Source: Rhodospirillales bacterium
Lineage (GTDB): Bacteria > Pseudomonadota > Alphaproteobacteria > Micavibrionales > Micavibrionaceae
Reading direction: 5' to 3'
Assembly: GCA_020638295.1 (NCBI GenBank)
Contig: JACKIU010000001.1
Span: forward strand, 434,001 to 498,000
Length of the DNA stretch: 64,000 nt
Part shown: positions 25,717-34,283 of the stretch, piece after piece
Layout of the letters: every line of letters starts with the position of its first letter
Numbering within the stretch: position 1 is the first letter of the stretch
Translations under genes and position numbers: made by a program
Notes under the pieces: model-generated
What the model saw: only the letters and a program-made list of their open reading frames with translations
Told to the model about the DNA's origin: nothing
Database searches by the model: none

Positions 25717-26802
25717 TTATCTGAGCTTGAGCGTTGCCAAGCCGACCAAAGCCAAAATAAAAGCAATAATCCAAAAGCGTATCACGATTGTCGGCTCTGA
25801 CCAGCCTTTTTTCTCGAAATGGTGGTGCAGCGGCGCCATGGCGAACACCCGCTTTCCGGTGAGTTTAAAAGACACAACCTGGACAATCACTGAAACAGTT
25901 TCCAGTACAAACAGCCCGCCGACAATGGCCAGCACCAGTTCGTGTTTGACGATGACGGCGATGGCGCCGAGCACCCCACCCATGGCGAGTGAGCCGGTAT
26001 CGCCCATAAAGATCATCGCCGGGGGAGCGTTATACCACAAAAAGCCCATCGCGCCGCCGATCAGTGCGCCGCAGAGAATGGCGAGTTCGCCCGCTCCGAC
26101 AACGTAAGGGATGCGCAAATATTCGGAAAAAACTTCGTTCCCGACCAGATAACTGATGACGCCGAAAACTGCGGCAGCAATAGCGACCGGGACGATGGCC
26201 AGACCGTCAAGCCCGTCGGTGAGGTTCACCGCATTGGATGCGCCGATGACAACCAGCAGCGCCCAAGGGATGAAAAGCAGACCGATATAGATATAGACAT
26301 CCTTGAGAATGGGAATCGCAACATGTTGATTTATGTGACCGGGCAGCGCGTTCATAATCCACAGGGCGGCCACGCCGCCGATGAGCAACTGCGCGAGCAG
26401 TTTGAGCTTTCCGGGCAGACCTCGGCAATCACGCTTGGTCAATTTGAGGTAATCATCGCCAAAGCCTATCAGGCCATAACCGACCATCACCATGAGCGCG
26501 ATCCAGACAAACGGATTGGATAAATCCGCCCAGAGCAATGTTGATATACTGACCGAAATCAGGATCATCAGCCCGCCCATCGTCGGGGTTCCGGCCTTGG
26601 AAAAATGCGTCTCGGGCCCGTCTTCGCGGATCGGCTGGCCTTCTTTTTGCTTGGCCCTCAACCAGCGGATCATCGACGGCGCAATGAGGAAGCAAATCAA
26701 CAACGCCGTCATAATGGCTCCGCCCGTGCGAAAGGTCAGGTACTGGAACAGATTGAAAAATATGAACTGTTCTGAGAGCGGAAAAAGAAGGTGATAGAGC
26801 AT
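25717..26802 (-). CDS. mraY: Phospho-MurNAc-pentapeptide translocase MraY
   Basis: This ten-helix integral membrane enzyme makes lipid I. The 361 residues include the conserved cytoplasmic loop HFSKAGTPTMGG, the aspartate motif GFGDDYLKLTKRD, NAVNLTDGLDGLA, and the late loop APLHHHFEKKGWSE, all diagnostic. It is followed after 3 bases by murD. Upstream, where murF is expected, lies the short MurF-like remnant, 36 bases away. Confidence 0.98.
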   Translation of the reverse strand: MLYHLLFPLSEQFIFFNLFQYLTFRTGGAIMTALLICFLIAPSMIRWLRAKQKEGQPIREDGPETHFSKAGTPTMGGLMILISVSISTLLWADLSNPFVWIALMVMVGYGLIGFGDDYLKLTKRDCRGLPGKLKLLAQLLIGGVAALWIMNALPGHINQHVAIPILKDVYIYIGLLFIPWALLVVIGASNAVNLTDGLDGLAIVPVAIAAAVFGVISYLVGNEVFSEYLRIPYVVGAGELAILCGALIGGAMGFLWYNAPPAMIFMGDTGSLAMGGVLGAIAVIVKHELVLAIVGGLFVLETVSVIVQVVSFKLTGKRVFAMAPLHHHFEKKGWSEPTIVIRFWIIAFILALVGLATLKLR

Positions 26803-26838
26803 TCTCGTTTGGGACTTTCTTATCGTTATTGCCGCACC

Positions 26839-27279
26839 CTAGCGCATTTGCGGCACGGCGCGCAACATCCCTGCGAAACGCATGCGAAAGCGCGGGCCTT
26901 CGTGTTTAAAGATCATAAAATCACCGGGAGCGACAACCTCGGGCACAATCGCGGCAAGCTTTGCATTGCGGGTGACGGCGCGCACGGCGTCGGTGACATC
27001 GGCGATGACACCGAATGATTTGCCGGTATAAATACAATTCAAATTGGCTATGCGCCGGGGCAGCGCCAGACCTTTTGAAGATTTGGCCTGATTTTCCAAA
27101 TCGATCTCCCATTCATTCGGCAGAGCGTTTTGCAAAATCACGGTTTGCTGACCGTTGCCGGTATCGACCAGACCGGCAACCTTAAGCACCGAGTACGGCG
27201 TTCGCGGCTTGGGTTGAACACTGAGCGTCACGCCTGCAAGGCGCACGGCCTTCCAGTTCAAATTATTGCTTCCTAACAT
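26839..27279 (-). CDS. MurF C-terminal-domain-like remnant in the canonical murF slot
   Basis: The 146-residue protein lies exactly where murF is found (murE-murF-mraY). Residues 14-140 align by eye with the MurF C-terminal domain: AGVTLSVQPKPRTPYSV stands in place of the family's GGVTLIDDxYNxNPxSV, followed by LKVAGLVDTGNGQQTVIL, a CIYTGKSFGVIADV segment and the closing VVAPGDFMIFKHEG in place of LxxGDVVLVKGS. The N-terminal and ATPase domains are absent, and the DDxYNxNP residues are lost, so it cannot be a ligase. A good AAAGGAG ribosome binding site lies 17 bases after murE, so it is probably still translated. It could be a decaying murF or a retained domain with a new job; homology is my reading and needs a profile search. 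Confidence 0.6.
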   Translation of the reverse strand: MLGSNNLNWKAVRLAGVTLSVQPKPRTPYSVLKVAGLVDTGNGQQTVILQNALPNEWEIDLENQAKSSKGLALPRRIANLNCIYTGKSFGVIADVTDAVRAVTRNAKLAAIVPEVVAPGDFMIFKHEGPRFRMRFAGMLRAVPQMR

Positions 27280-27296
27280 TTTTTTCGCTTTCTCCT

Positions 27297-28691
27297 TTAG
27301 GCTTTTTGATTGTTGGTTAAATACGCAATGGCTTTGCCCGCCTCTTCGGCGTCATCGAAACGTTCGGTTCGATCGGCAAAAATTTGTCCCTGCTCATGGC
27401 CTTTACCGGCGATCACCAGCACATCGCCGGTTTCCAGTTCGCTGAGCGCCTGTTTGATCGCTTCGCGGCGATCGGCAATTTCACGGGCGTTGGGGGCGGC
27501 GGCGCGGATAGCGGCGCGGATAGCGGACGGGTCTTCGTTACGAGGATTATCATCAGTGACAATCACACGCTCGGCATGGGCGGCGGCAATGGCGCCCATG
27601 ACCGGACGCTTGTTTTTATCGCGCTCACCGCCACAGCCCAATACGCAAACCAAATCGCCTCTGGTGTGGGGGCGCAGCGCCGTGAGGACATTTTCCAGCG
27701 CATCGGGCGTGTGCGCGTAATCGACATAGACGGCCCCTTTGGGATGGCCGGGAATGCATTGCAAGCGGCCCGGCACACCTTCGAGTCTTTCCAGAGCTTC
27801 GATATATCGTTCTTTGTGATTCGGATCACAGGCGATCACCAACCCTAGCGCGCATAGAACATTCATCACCTGAAATTCACCAACGAGCGGCAGGCGGACG
27901 TCTTTGTGCGCGCCCAGAACGCCCAGCTCCAGTTTTTGACCCTGCCCGTCCGGGCGCGTCGAAATGAGTTTCAGATCATGTCCGGCGCGGCCATAGCTGA
28001 CGATTTTTACGCCGCGCTCGTCACAAGTCTTCTCCAACACCGGAAATTCCGGCACATCGGCGTTGAGCACCGCGACGCCGCTTTCGGGCAATAATTCCGC
28101 AAACAGGCGGGTCTTGGATTGCAGGTAGTTTTCCATGTCGCCGTGATAATCAAGGTGATCATGGCTAAGATTGGTGAAGCCTGCGGCCTCGAGCCTGACA
28201 CCATCAAGGCGGTATTGATCCAGCCCGTGCGAGGAGGCTTCCATCGCCAGATGGGTGACACCGGCATCGGCCAGTTCCGCCAGCTGCGCATGCAGACTGA
28301 CCGGGTCGGGGGTGGTCATCCCACCCTTGAGGGTGCCGAGGCTTTCGCCCCTTTGCCCCAGTTTTTTCCAGAGCTGCTCGGCAAAACTGACGACCGAGGT
28401 TTTGCCGTTGGTGCCCGTAACCGCCACTATATGTTCGGGCTGGCGCGCGTAAAAATCTGCGGCCAGATGCGCGAAGACTTTGCGTGGATTGGAGGCGGTT
28501 ATCAACTCGACATTACTCGGCACGTCCGCGCCTTCAGGCGCTAAAATCGCGCTGGCGCCGCGGGCAACGGCATCGGTGATAAAATCACGGCCATCAGCCT
28601 TTACACCCGGCAGCGCAGCAAAGAGCCAACCCGGTTTTACTGCGCGGCTGTCGGCAGTCAGGCCTTTGATTTGTGAGACATCAAAACTCAT
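27297..28691 (-). CDS. murE: UDP-MurNAc-L-Ala-D-Glu--meso-DAP ligase MurE
   Basis: MurE adds the third residue of the stem peptide. The ATG at 28691 is preceded by GGAGGGG and overlaps the ftsI stop by one base; an in-frame TTG one codon upstream is less likely. The 464 residues show the N-terminal LTADSRAVKPGWLF, the P-loop VTGTNGKTSVVSF, the central LSHDHLDYHGDMENY and the C-terminal DNPRNEDP motif, whose DNPR is the signature of meso-diaminopimelate specificity. It is followed by the MurF remnant 17 bases later. Confidence 0.98.
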   Translation of the reverse strand: MSFDVSQIKGLTADSRAVKPGWLFAALPGVKADGRDFITDAVARGASAILAPEGADVPSNVELITASNPRKVFAHLAADFYARQPEHIVAVTGTNGKTSVVSFAEQLWKKLGQRGESLGTLKGGMTTPDPVSLHAQLAELADAGVTHLAMEASSHGLDQYRLDGVRLEAAGFTNLSHDHLDYHGDMENYLQSKTRLFAELLPESGVAVLNADVPEFPVLEKTCDERGVKIVSYGRAGHDLKLISTRPDGQGQKLELGVLGAHKDVRLPLVGEFQVMNVLCALGLVIACDPNHKERYIEALERLEGVPGRLQCIPGHPKGAVYVDYAHTPDALENVLTALRPHTRGDLVCVLGCGGERDKNKRPVMGAIAAAHAERVIVTDDNPRNEDPSAIRAAIRAAAPNAREIADRREAIKQALSELETGDVLVIAGKGHEQGQIFADRTERFDDAEEAGKAIAYLTNNQKA

Positions 28692-30424
28692 CAATGCCCC
28701 TCCTTCGCGCTGACATATTGCTTTAGAGACTCACCAAAACGGCTTTCCGGCGCGCTTTCACCGGCAGGTGGAATACCAAGAATTGAGGTCATTGAAGCAA
28801 TCACGCGCGCCACGGCAGGCGCCGCAACCCATCCGCCGGTGGCATACCCCCATGTATGCTTTTGGCCTTTAGGTTCATCGACCATGATAAAGACCGCATA
28901 GCGCGGCTCATCCATCGGGAAGACCCCGATAAAGGACGAAATTTTCTTTTTGCTGTCGTATTTTCCGTTAACGATTTTCTCGGCCGTGCCGGTTTTTCCG
29001 CCAACGCGGTAGCCTTTGACTTCGGCTTTTTTCGCCGTACCATCGGTGACGACCAGTCGGAGTAGTTGGCGCATGCGCTGGGCGGTTCTGGCCGAAACAA
29101 TCCGCACATTTTCTTTGACTTCGCCGGTATCCGTTTGTTCATTCATCACCAGGCTGGGCTTGACCACATAGCCGCCATTGACGATGGATGAAACCGCCGT
29201 GACCAGTTGCAGCGGGGTTGTGGACACGCCATGTCCGTATGAGGCGGTCAGGGTATTAATTTCGCGCCACGGGTCGGGCACGAGCGGGCGGGCGACTTCG
29301 CGCACTTCAAAATCCAGCGGGTCGAGCAGACCGAGATCCTTATAAAAACTGCGCAAAGCTTCCGTTCCAACCGCCTGGCCCATCAAGGCCGAACCGATAT
29401 TCGAGGAATACATAAAAACCTCGGGGATCGTCAGTTCGCGGTCTTCGGCGTGGTAGTCATGAATGGTGAAGCGGCCCATTTTAATCGGCTCGCTGGCATC
29501 GAAGCGTGTGCCCATCGGCACATCGCGGCTTTCAAAAAGGGCGGCGGTGGAAAAAATTTTGAATACCGAGCCCAGCTCATAAGCGCCAAGAGTCAGGCGG
29601 TTGAAAATTGCGTCTTTACCGGCCGCACCCGGATCGTGGGGATTGAAATCAGGCAGAGAAATCCCGGCGAGAATTTCTCCGGTCGTGACATCCATAATCG
29701 CCCCGGTCGCCCCGGTCGCCTCAAATTCCTCCATAGCTTTGAGCGTTTCACGGCGCAGGGCGTGTTGCAAACGCACATCAAGCGTGAGCTTCAGATCGTG
29801 GCCGTCGCTCAGATATTTGTTAAAGCTGAGCTCAATCCCGGCGAGGCCTTGTTCGTCAATATTGCCATAGCCGAGCAGGTGGGCGGTGAGTTCACCTTGC
29901 GGGTAAAAGCGCTTATAGCTTTCCTCAAACTCAAGACCCGGCTCTCCAATTTGCAGAACCTGATATTGCTGGTCCGGGGTGACGCTGCGCTGTAGCCAGA
30001 CAAAGCGTTTGTTGCTCTGGAGCTTTTGCAGCACCTCGCCATATTGCAGATCGGGAAAGATTTTAGCCAGCGCCCCCGCCGTGCCGGGCGCATCAGAGAT
30101 CAGATAGGGATCAGCGAAGAGCGCAGAAGTTTTCAGCGTTGTGGCGAGCAGCACACCGTTGCGGTCGGTGATATCGGCACGGCGTATATTGACTGCGGGC
30201 TTTGCCTGCTCAACAGCACTTTCAGCAATCCGAACCCCATCATCAGCAGAAATGGCGCGTCCCTGAATGACCGCCAGATCAAAAGCGCGCACTGCGAAAA
30301 CCATATAGACGAGAATGAAAAAACCGCTCATCAACACCAAACGCCCACGCGCGAGATCGAGGGCCGAACTGCGCTCTCCTTCAATTTTGATTGCGGTGCG
30401 GCGCATGCGCTGGGAAAAAATCAT
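28691..30424 (-). CDS. ftsI: Peptidoglycan transpeptidase FtsI (PBP3)
   Basis: This septal class B penicillin-binding protein crosslinks new wall with FtsW. The 577 residues have one N-terminal membrane helix (about 29-50), a pedestal/dimerisation domain, and a transpeptidase domain with the active-site tetrad SVFK (in GSVFKIF), SSN and KTG (VGGKTGTAE). The tail ends around residue 577, typical for the family. It overlaps ftsL by ATGA and murE by one base. Nothing unusual is seen inside the gene. Confidence 0.97.
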   Translation of the reverse strand: MIFSQRMRRTAIKIEGERSSALDLARGRLVLMSGFFILVYMVFAVRAFDLAVIQGRAISADDGVRIAESAVEQAKPAVNIRRADITDRNGVLLATTLKTSALFADPYLISDAPGTAGALAKIFPDLQYGEVLQKLQSNKRFVWLQRSVTPDQQYQVLQIGEPGLEFEESYKRFYPQGELTAHLLGYGNIDEQGLAGIELSFNKYLSDGHDLKLTLDVRLQHALRRETLKAMEEFEATGATGAIMDVTTGEILAGISLPDFNPHDPGAAGKDAIFNRLTLGAYELGSVFKIFSTAALFESRDVPMGTRFDASEPIKMGRFTIHDYHAEDRELTIPEVFMYSSNIGSALMGQAVGTEALRSFYKDLGLLDPLDFEVREVARPLVPDPWREINTLTASYGHGVSTTPLQLVTAVSSIVNGGYVVKPSLVMNEQTDTGEVKENVRIVSARTAQRMRQLLRLVVTDGTAKKAEVKGYRVGGKTGTAEKIVNGKYDSKKKISSFIGVFPMDEPRYAVFIMVDEPKGQKHTWGYATGGWVAAPAVARVIASMTSILGIPPAGESAPESRFGESLKQYVSAKEGH

Positions 30425-30948
30425 GGAGCCCCCCCCAGTTCATTCAGCAGATCATTAAAGGCCTTAACAGAGTCCTCCTCCCCCTTGAGGGGGAGGGAAG
30501 GGGTGGGGGCGGGCGATGAAGATTCAGACACCCTCCCCCTGCCCCCCTCCCTCAAGGGAGGGGGAAGATTTGGTTTTATTTGCGGCTTGGGGACCTGCAG
30601 GACAACCGGTTGCAAAACGGCGGGCGGAGCAACATCCTCCGGCGCGGGTATTTCCGCGATCGGCATCGCTTCAGGCAAAGACATATCATCTCCCGCCATC
30701 TGATCCGGTGTTGGCGGGACCAGATCGAGGAATTCATCGGCCAGACGCTCAAGCCGTTCAGGGCGGTTGAGCGCCTCCCACTCCGCCTTAAGCATGCGAA
30801 TTTTTTCTTCCTCACGCTGCGCCGAACGCTCAAGCGCTTCGAGCCGTTCTTCAGCGTGCTGAACATTTTGCGAGGTGTGAAGCAACGCCGCACCCAATAA
30901 ACCCGCAGTGGCGAAAATCACAAAAGTGCGCGGCCTGAGGAGCCTCAT
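30421..30948 (-). CDS. ftsL: Cell division protein FtsL with repeat-encoded tail
   Basis: Position between rsmH and ftsI, a single N-terminal membrane helix (about 8-24, FVIFATAGLLGAALLH) and a following coiled coil (about 28-75, rich in Glu/Arg/Leu heptads) identify it as FtsL, although sequence conservation in this family is low. The usual length is about 100-130; this one has 175. The excess is a Pro-rich tail. Residues 128-159 (PPPLREGGRGR ... SLPLKGEED) are encoded by a family B palindromic repeat that keeps the frame, leaving only 16 residues after it. It overlaps rsmH and ftsI by four bases each. Confidence 0.85.
   Translation of the reverse strand: MRLLRPRTFVIFATAGLLGAALLHTSQNVQHAEERLEALERSAQREEEKIRMLKAEWEALNRPERLERLADEFLDLVPPTPDQMAGDDMSLPEAMPIAEIPAPEDVAPPAVLQPVVLQVPKPQIKPNLPPPLREGGRGRVSESSSPAPTPSLPLKGEEDSVKAFNDLLNELGGAP
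30473..30567. repeat. Palindromic repeat family B copy 2, in frame inside ftsL
   Basis: Two inner palindromes, CTCCCCCTTGAGGGGGAGGG and CCCTCCCTCAAGGGAGGG, are separated by about 50 bases rich in G and C. The copies at 5062 and in mutL share this layout. Confidence 0.88.
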
Positions 30949-31871
30949 GACGCACCCCCAATATATTCGGCGGCGCGCAGACGTGCGGAGCGAGAACGGG
31001 AATTTTCGGCGATTTCCCTCTCGCCGGGCTTTACAGCCTTGCGGGTCAGCAGCTTGAATTTGACCGGAGCAGCATCGGTTTGCGGCAGATAGCGCGACAC
31101 GCTCTCACCACCGCTTTGCGCTCGGAAAAAGCGCTTCACCAGGCCATCTTCGAGCGAGTGAAAGGACACCACAACCATCTTACCGTGAGGTTTTAAGATC
31201 TTTTCAGCAGCACCTAGCGCGCGCTCAAGCTCGCCCAATTCATCATTCACCGCAATACGCAACGCCTGAAACGTCCGGGTCGCCGGGTCAATACCATCGC
31301 GGCTTTTGGACACGCAGGCGCGGACGATATCAGCGAGTTGGGTTGTGGTTTCGATCGGCGTTTCACGGCGCAGATCAACGATCCGCCGGGCAATCTGACG
31401 GGATTTGCGCTCCTCGCCATATTTATAGATCAGGTCGGCGAGGTCTTTTTCATCGGCAGAATTGACCAAATCGGCCGCACCGGGCCCGCCCTCCGGGTCC
31501 ATTCGCATGTCAAGCGGGCCCGTCTCGCGGAAAGAGAATCCTCGCTCAGCCTGATCAAGCTGGAAGGACGACACGCCAAGATCGAGCACAAAGCCGTCCA
31601 CCTTGCCGATGCCAGCTTCGGCCAAGAGGTTTTCAACATCGCCAAAGCAGCCCCGCAGAAAGATGAGGCGCCCGGCATAATCCTTGCTTAAATTATTCGC
31701 GCGCTTGGCCGCGTCCGGGTCGCGATCGATGGCGACAACGGTGCAATCCGCAGCATCCAAGATCGCCTTCGCATACCCGCCCGCCCCAAAGGTTCCATCA
31801 ACATAAATCCCGCCATCCACAGGGGATAGCGCTGAAAGCACTTCATTCAGCATGACAGGATAGTGGCTCAA
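30945..31871 (-). CDS. rsmH: 16S rRNA (cytosine1402-N4)-methyltransferase RsmH
   Basis: This SAM-dependent methyltransferase (MraW) is normally the second gene of dcw. The 308 residues contain the N-terminal HYPVMLNEVL and YVDGTFGAGGYAKAIL (SAM loop), the DGFVLDLGVSSFQLD motif, PLDMRMD and the C-terminal VVSFHSLEDGLVKRFF. The HYPV motif lies before the first in-frame ATG (31853), so the TTG at 31871 with AAGGGA upstream is preferred. No mraZ precedes it. It overlaps ftsL by four bases. Confidence 0.96.
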   Translation of the reverse strand: MSHYPVMLNEVLSALSPVDGGIYVDGTFGAGGYAKAILDAADCTVVAIDRDPDAAKRANNLSKDYAGRLIFLRGCFGDVENLLAEAGIGKVDGFVLDLGVSSFQLDQAERGFSFRETGPLDMRMDPEGGPGAADLVNSADEKDLADLIYKYGEERKSRQIARRIVDLRRETPIETTTQLADIVRACVSKSRDGIDPATRTFQALRIAVNDELGELERALGAAEKILKPHGKMVVVSFHSLEDGLVKRFFRAQSGGESVSRYLPQTDAAPVKFKLLTRKAVKPGEREIAENSRSRSARLRAAEYIGGAS

Positions 31872-32261
31872 CGTCTTGAGTCCCTTTATTGATTTAGAAC
31901 AATTGGTTACGCAGTGATGTGAGAATCGATTCTGGATTCGAAAACAGGCTTATGAACAAGCCTTGACTCTTTTAGAAGTATCAGAGGAACAAGAGATTCG
32001 TCAATTTATCCGCCGAGTCGCCCCCGGAGTTGTCCCCATTTATCTTTTTGTGGAGGAATCGTTTCCGGAATCTTTTATGGCGTCATCCCGTTGGCTTGCG
32101 CAGCAAGCTTAAACGAACGGGATCCAGAAAAGTCGCCTGCAAGGCAGCCGGCATATGAATCCCCGCTGTTTTAGCGTTTCTTTCAGAAACGCCGCGGGGA
32201 TGACAACAAGGCAGGTAAAAAACTTGCGTTTTGCGGTCAAAATCGGCATAGTGCGGCCCTT
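31872..32261. other. Non-coding gap between rsmH and rnpB (390 bases)
   Basis: This must hold the dcw promoter. MraZ, usually encoded here, is not found in any frame. A plus-strand frame of about 60 codons without a good start runs from about 31919 (ending QQA inside repeat C1); it resembles nothing I know. The right part is the family C repeat at 32082-32204. Confidence 0.6.
32082..32204. repeat. Palindromic repeat family C copy 1
   Basis: The outer arms GTCATCCCG and CGGGGATGAC face each other, with internal ACGGGATCCAG and TGAATCCCCGC. The centre is longer than in the other C copies at 32686 and 34095. Confidence 0.8.
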
Positions 32262-32628
<367 letters not shown>

Positions 32629-32640
32629 AAACTTATGATT

Positions 32641-32673
32641 GGCCGCTGCGGGGAAACTCCGGCGGCCTTTCTT
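32641..32673 (+). terminator. Probable terminator of rnpB
   Basis: GGCCGCTGCGG pairs with CCGGCGGCC around GGAAACT and is followed by TTTCTT, 12 bases after the RNA end. Confidence 0.6.
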
Positions 32674-32685
32674 CATTATACTGAA

Positions 32686-32757
32686 GTCATCCCCGCACAG
32701 GCGGGGATCCATTTGAGTTTGCAGCATTTTCTGGATTCCCGCCTTCGCGGGAATGAC
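32686..32757. repeat. Palindromic repeat family C copy 2
   Basis: GTCATCCCCGCACAGGCGGG on the left and TTCCCGCCTTCGCGGGAATG on the right: two hairpins with complementary outer ends, in the gap between rnpB and the amidase gene. Confidence 0.9.
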
Positions 32758-32826
32758 GCTTGAGAAGAACGGGAGTTCAGTCTACCGACTATATCTAAAA
32801 AAATGCAAGGATGACATCAATGGGTG

Positions 32827-33315
32827 TTATGCCGCATGAATATTCGGCACACCGTGCTGGTCGAGCCATAGCCAGTCAAACAGCTCGCCAGGGTCTTGTT
32901 TACGGCCCGGAGCGACGTCTTCGTGGCCGAGTACGGTGGTGATTTCGCGGCGGGCCATGATGTCCTTGCATAATTTGGCCAGCGCGGCCATTTGTTCATG
33001 CGGAAACGGGCGATAGCCGAATTCATGGCCCGGATTGACCAGTTCGATGCCGATGCTCGCGGAGTTGATGTCCGTAACCCCTTCCCATTCCGACACGCCC
33101 GCATGCCAGGCGCGTTTATCCTCGGCTACGAGTTGATAGAGTGTGCCGTCTTCATCAATAACGTAATGGGCGCTGACCTCGGCTTCCGGGTCGCAAAGCC
33201 TTTCCAGCGCAGCGGTGGCGGTTTGCATGCCCGTGTAATGAATGACAATCATCGACGGCGCGCGGGCATCGGCGCGGTCGTTGTAGTTGGGCGAGGTATA
33301 ATCGTTGCAGATCAT
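32827..33315 (-). CDS. N-acetylmuramoyl-L-alanine amidase, AmpD-like (Amidase_2)
   Basis: The 162 residues form a compact Amidase_2/PGRP-type zinc domain: the first zinc His in VIHYTGM (about residue 26), SAHYVIDEDGTLYQLV, RAWHAGVSEWEG, and the second His with the catalytic/zinc Asp in GHEDVAPGRKQDPG near the end. There is no signal peptide, which favours cytoplasmic AmpD-type cleavage of anhydro-muropeptides in wall recycling over an exported amidase. It is monocistronic on the minus strand between rnpB and the divergent msrA. Whether the substrate is anhydro-muropeptide or intact wall cannot be told from sequence. Confidence 0.9.
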   Translation of the reverse strand: MICNDYTSPNYNDRADARAPSMIVIHYTGMQTATAALERLCDPEAEVSAHYVIDEDGTLYQLVAEDKRAWHAGVSEWEGVTDINSASIGIELVNPGHEFGYRPFPHEQMAALAKLCKDIMARREITTVLGHEDVAPGRKQDPGELFDWLWLDQHGVPNIHAA

Positions 33316-33354
33316 GTAACGGTTTCCGGTAAACTTACGAATTCAGTTATAACA

Positions 33355-33378
33355 GATCCCCGCCTGCGCGGGGATGAC
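33355..33378. repeat. Palindromic repeat family C, half copy 3
   Basis: A single hairpin GATCCCCGCCTGCGCGGGGA followed by TGAC, in the 103-base divergent gap between the amidase gene and msrA. Confidence 0.75.
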
Positions 33379-33418
33379 AAAGTGGGACGCGGTGAAAACA
33401 AAGTAGAAAGATTATGAC

Positions 33419-34078
33419 ATGAACAATTTTCTCGTGCCGGTTTTGATGTTTGTGGGGCTCGTGGTTTTGCTGTGGTTTACGACCAGTCCGCAGCAAAGCA
33501 TGGCCGAGAAAGGCGCATCCAGCGCGCATTTAGGAGGTGATTTGATGGAAGCGAAACCTGAAGGCTATCCTGTCGCTATATTGGCGGGCGGGTGTTTCTG
33601 GTGCACGGAGAGCGAATATCGCAGCCAGCCGGGCGTGTTGTATACACGCGTGGGCTATATTGGCGGGCATATGGATAACCCCAAATATGAAGATACGCAT
33701 GACAGTCAATCCGGTCATGCCGAGGCGGTCGAGGTCACGTATGACCCCGCAAAGACCGATTTTAAAACCCTGCTGATGTTTTTCTTTACGCAGGCCCACG
33801 ATCCGACGCAGCTCAACCGTCAGGGGCCGGATGTCGGCACGCAGTATCGCTCGGCGGTTTTTTATACTGATGAGACGCAAAAGCGCGAAGCGCAAGAGGT
33901 GATTGATGAGCTTACGGCGGCGAAGCGTTTTGCAGGGCCGATTGTGACGACGCTGGAGCCTGCGGGCACGTTTTGGGAAGCCGAAGATTACCACCAGCAG
34001 TACTACGAGAAATACGAGGCGAAAACCGGCCGCCCGCATATTAATGACTGGCTGGGCCGACAGAGAAGAGGAAATTAG
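33419..34078 (+). CDS. msrA: Peptide-methionine (S)-S-oxide reductase MsrA, membrane-anchored or exported
   Basis: MsrA repairs oxidised methionine. The 219 residues have the catalytic GCFWCTES motif near residue 60, GGHMDNPKYEDTHDSQSGHAEAVEV, and the DPTQLNRQGPDVGTQYRS segment, all diagnostic. An N-terminal hydrophobic helix (residues 5-21) precedes the domain, so the enzyme is probably tethered to, or exported across, the inner membrane. The signal lacks an obvious cleavage site. It is preceded by a half family C hairpin 41 bases upstream and followed by two more repeats. No msrB is adjacent. Confidence 0.95.
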   Translation: MNNFLVPVLMFVGLVVLLWFTTSPQQSMAEKGASSAHLGGDLMEAKPEGYPVAILAGGCFWCTESEYRSQPGVLYTRVGYIGGHMDNPKYEDTHDSQSGHAEAVEVTYDPAKTDFKTLLMFFFTQAHDPTQLNRQGPDVGTQYRSAVFYTDETQKREAQEVIDELTAAKRFAGPIVTTLEPAGTFWEAEDYHQQYYEKYEAKTGRPHINDWLGRQRRGN

Positions 34079-34094
34079 GCTCCCTTCTTATGAA

Positions 34095-34162
34095 GTCATT
34101 CCCGCGCAGGCGGGAATCCACCGCTCAGTTGAAAAATGGATCCCTGCTTTCGCAGGGATGAC
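34095..34162. repeat. Palindromic repeat family C copy 4
   Basis: GTCATTCCCGCGCAGGCGGG, spacer, then CCCTGCTTTCGCAGGGATGA: the same two-hairpin design as 32686-32757, between msrA and ileS. Confidence 0.88.
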
Positions 34163-34239
34163 CTCGCAGAGATTAAGCGGCTTTGAGCTGACCACGGTTT
34201 GAACGGGGGCGGCAATCCCGCCATTATTATTTCAAGAGA

Positions 34240-34274
34240 TGGATTGCTTCGTCGCTTACGCTTCTCGCAATGAC
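34240..34274. repeat. Palindromic repeat family A, right half copy 4
   Basis: Only the right arm, TGGATTGCTTCGTCGC ... TCTCGCAATGAC, is present, ending 10 bases from the ileS stop. Confidence 0.75.
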
Positions 34275-34283
34275 GTTTTGGGT

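Noticed and set aside
31919..32112. A ~60-codon plus-strand frame upstream of dcw (ends with LAQQA)
   Set aside because: No credible start codon or ribosome binding site, no recognisable family, and the last part is repeat C1. Kept only as a remark.
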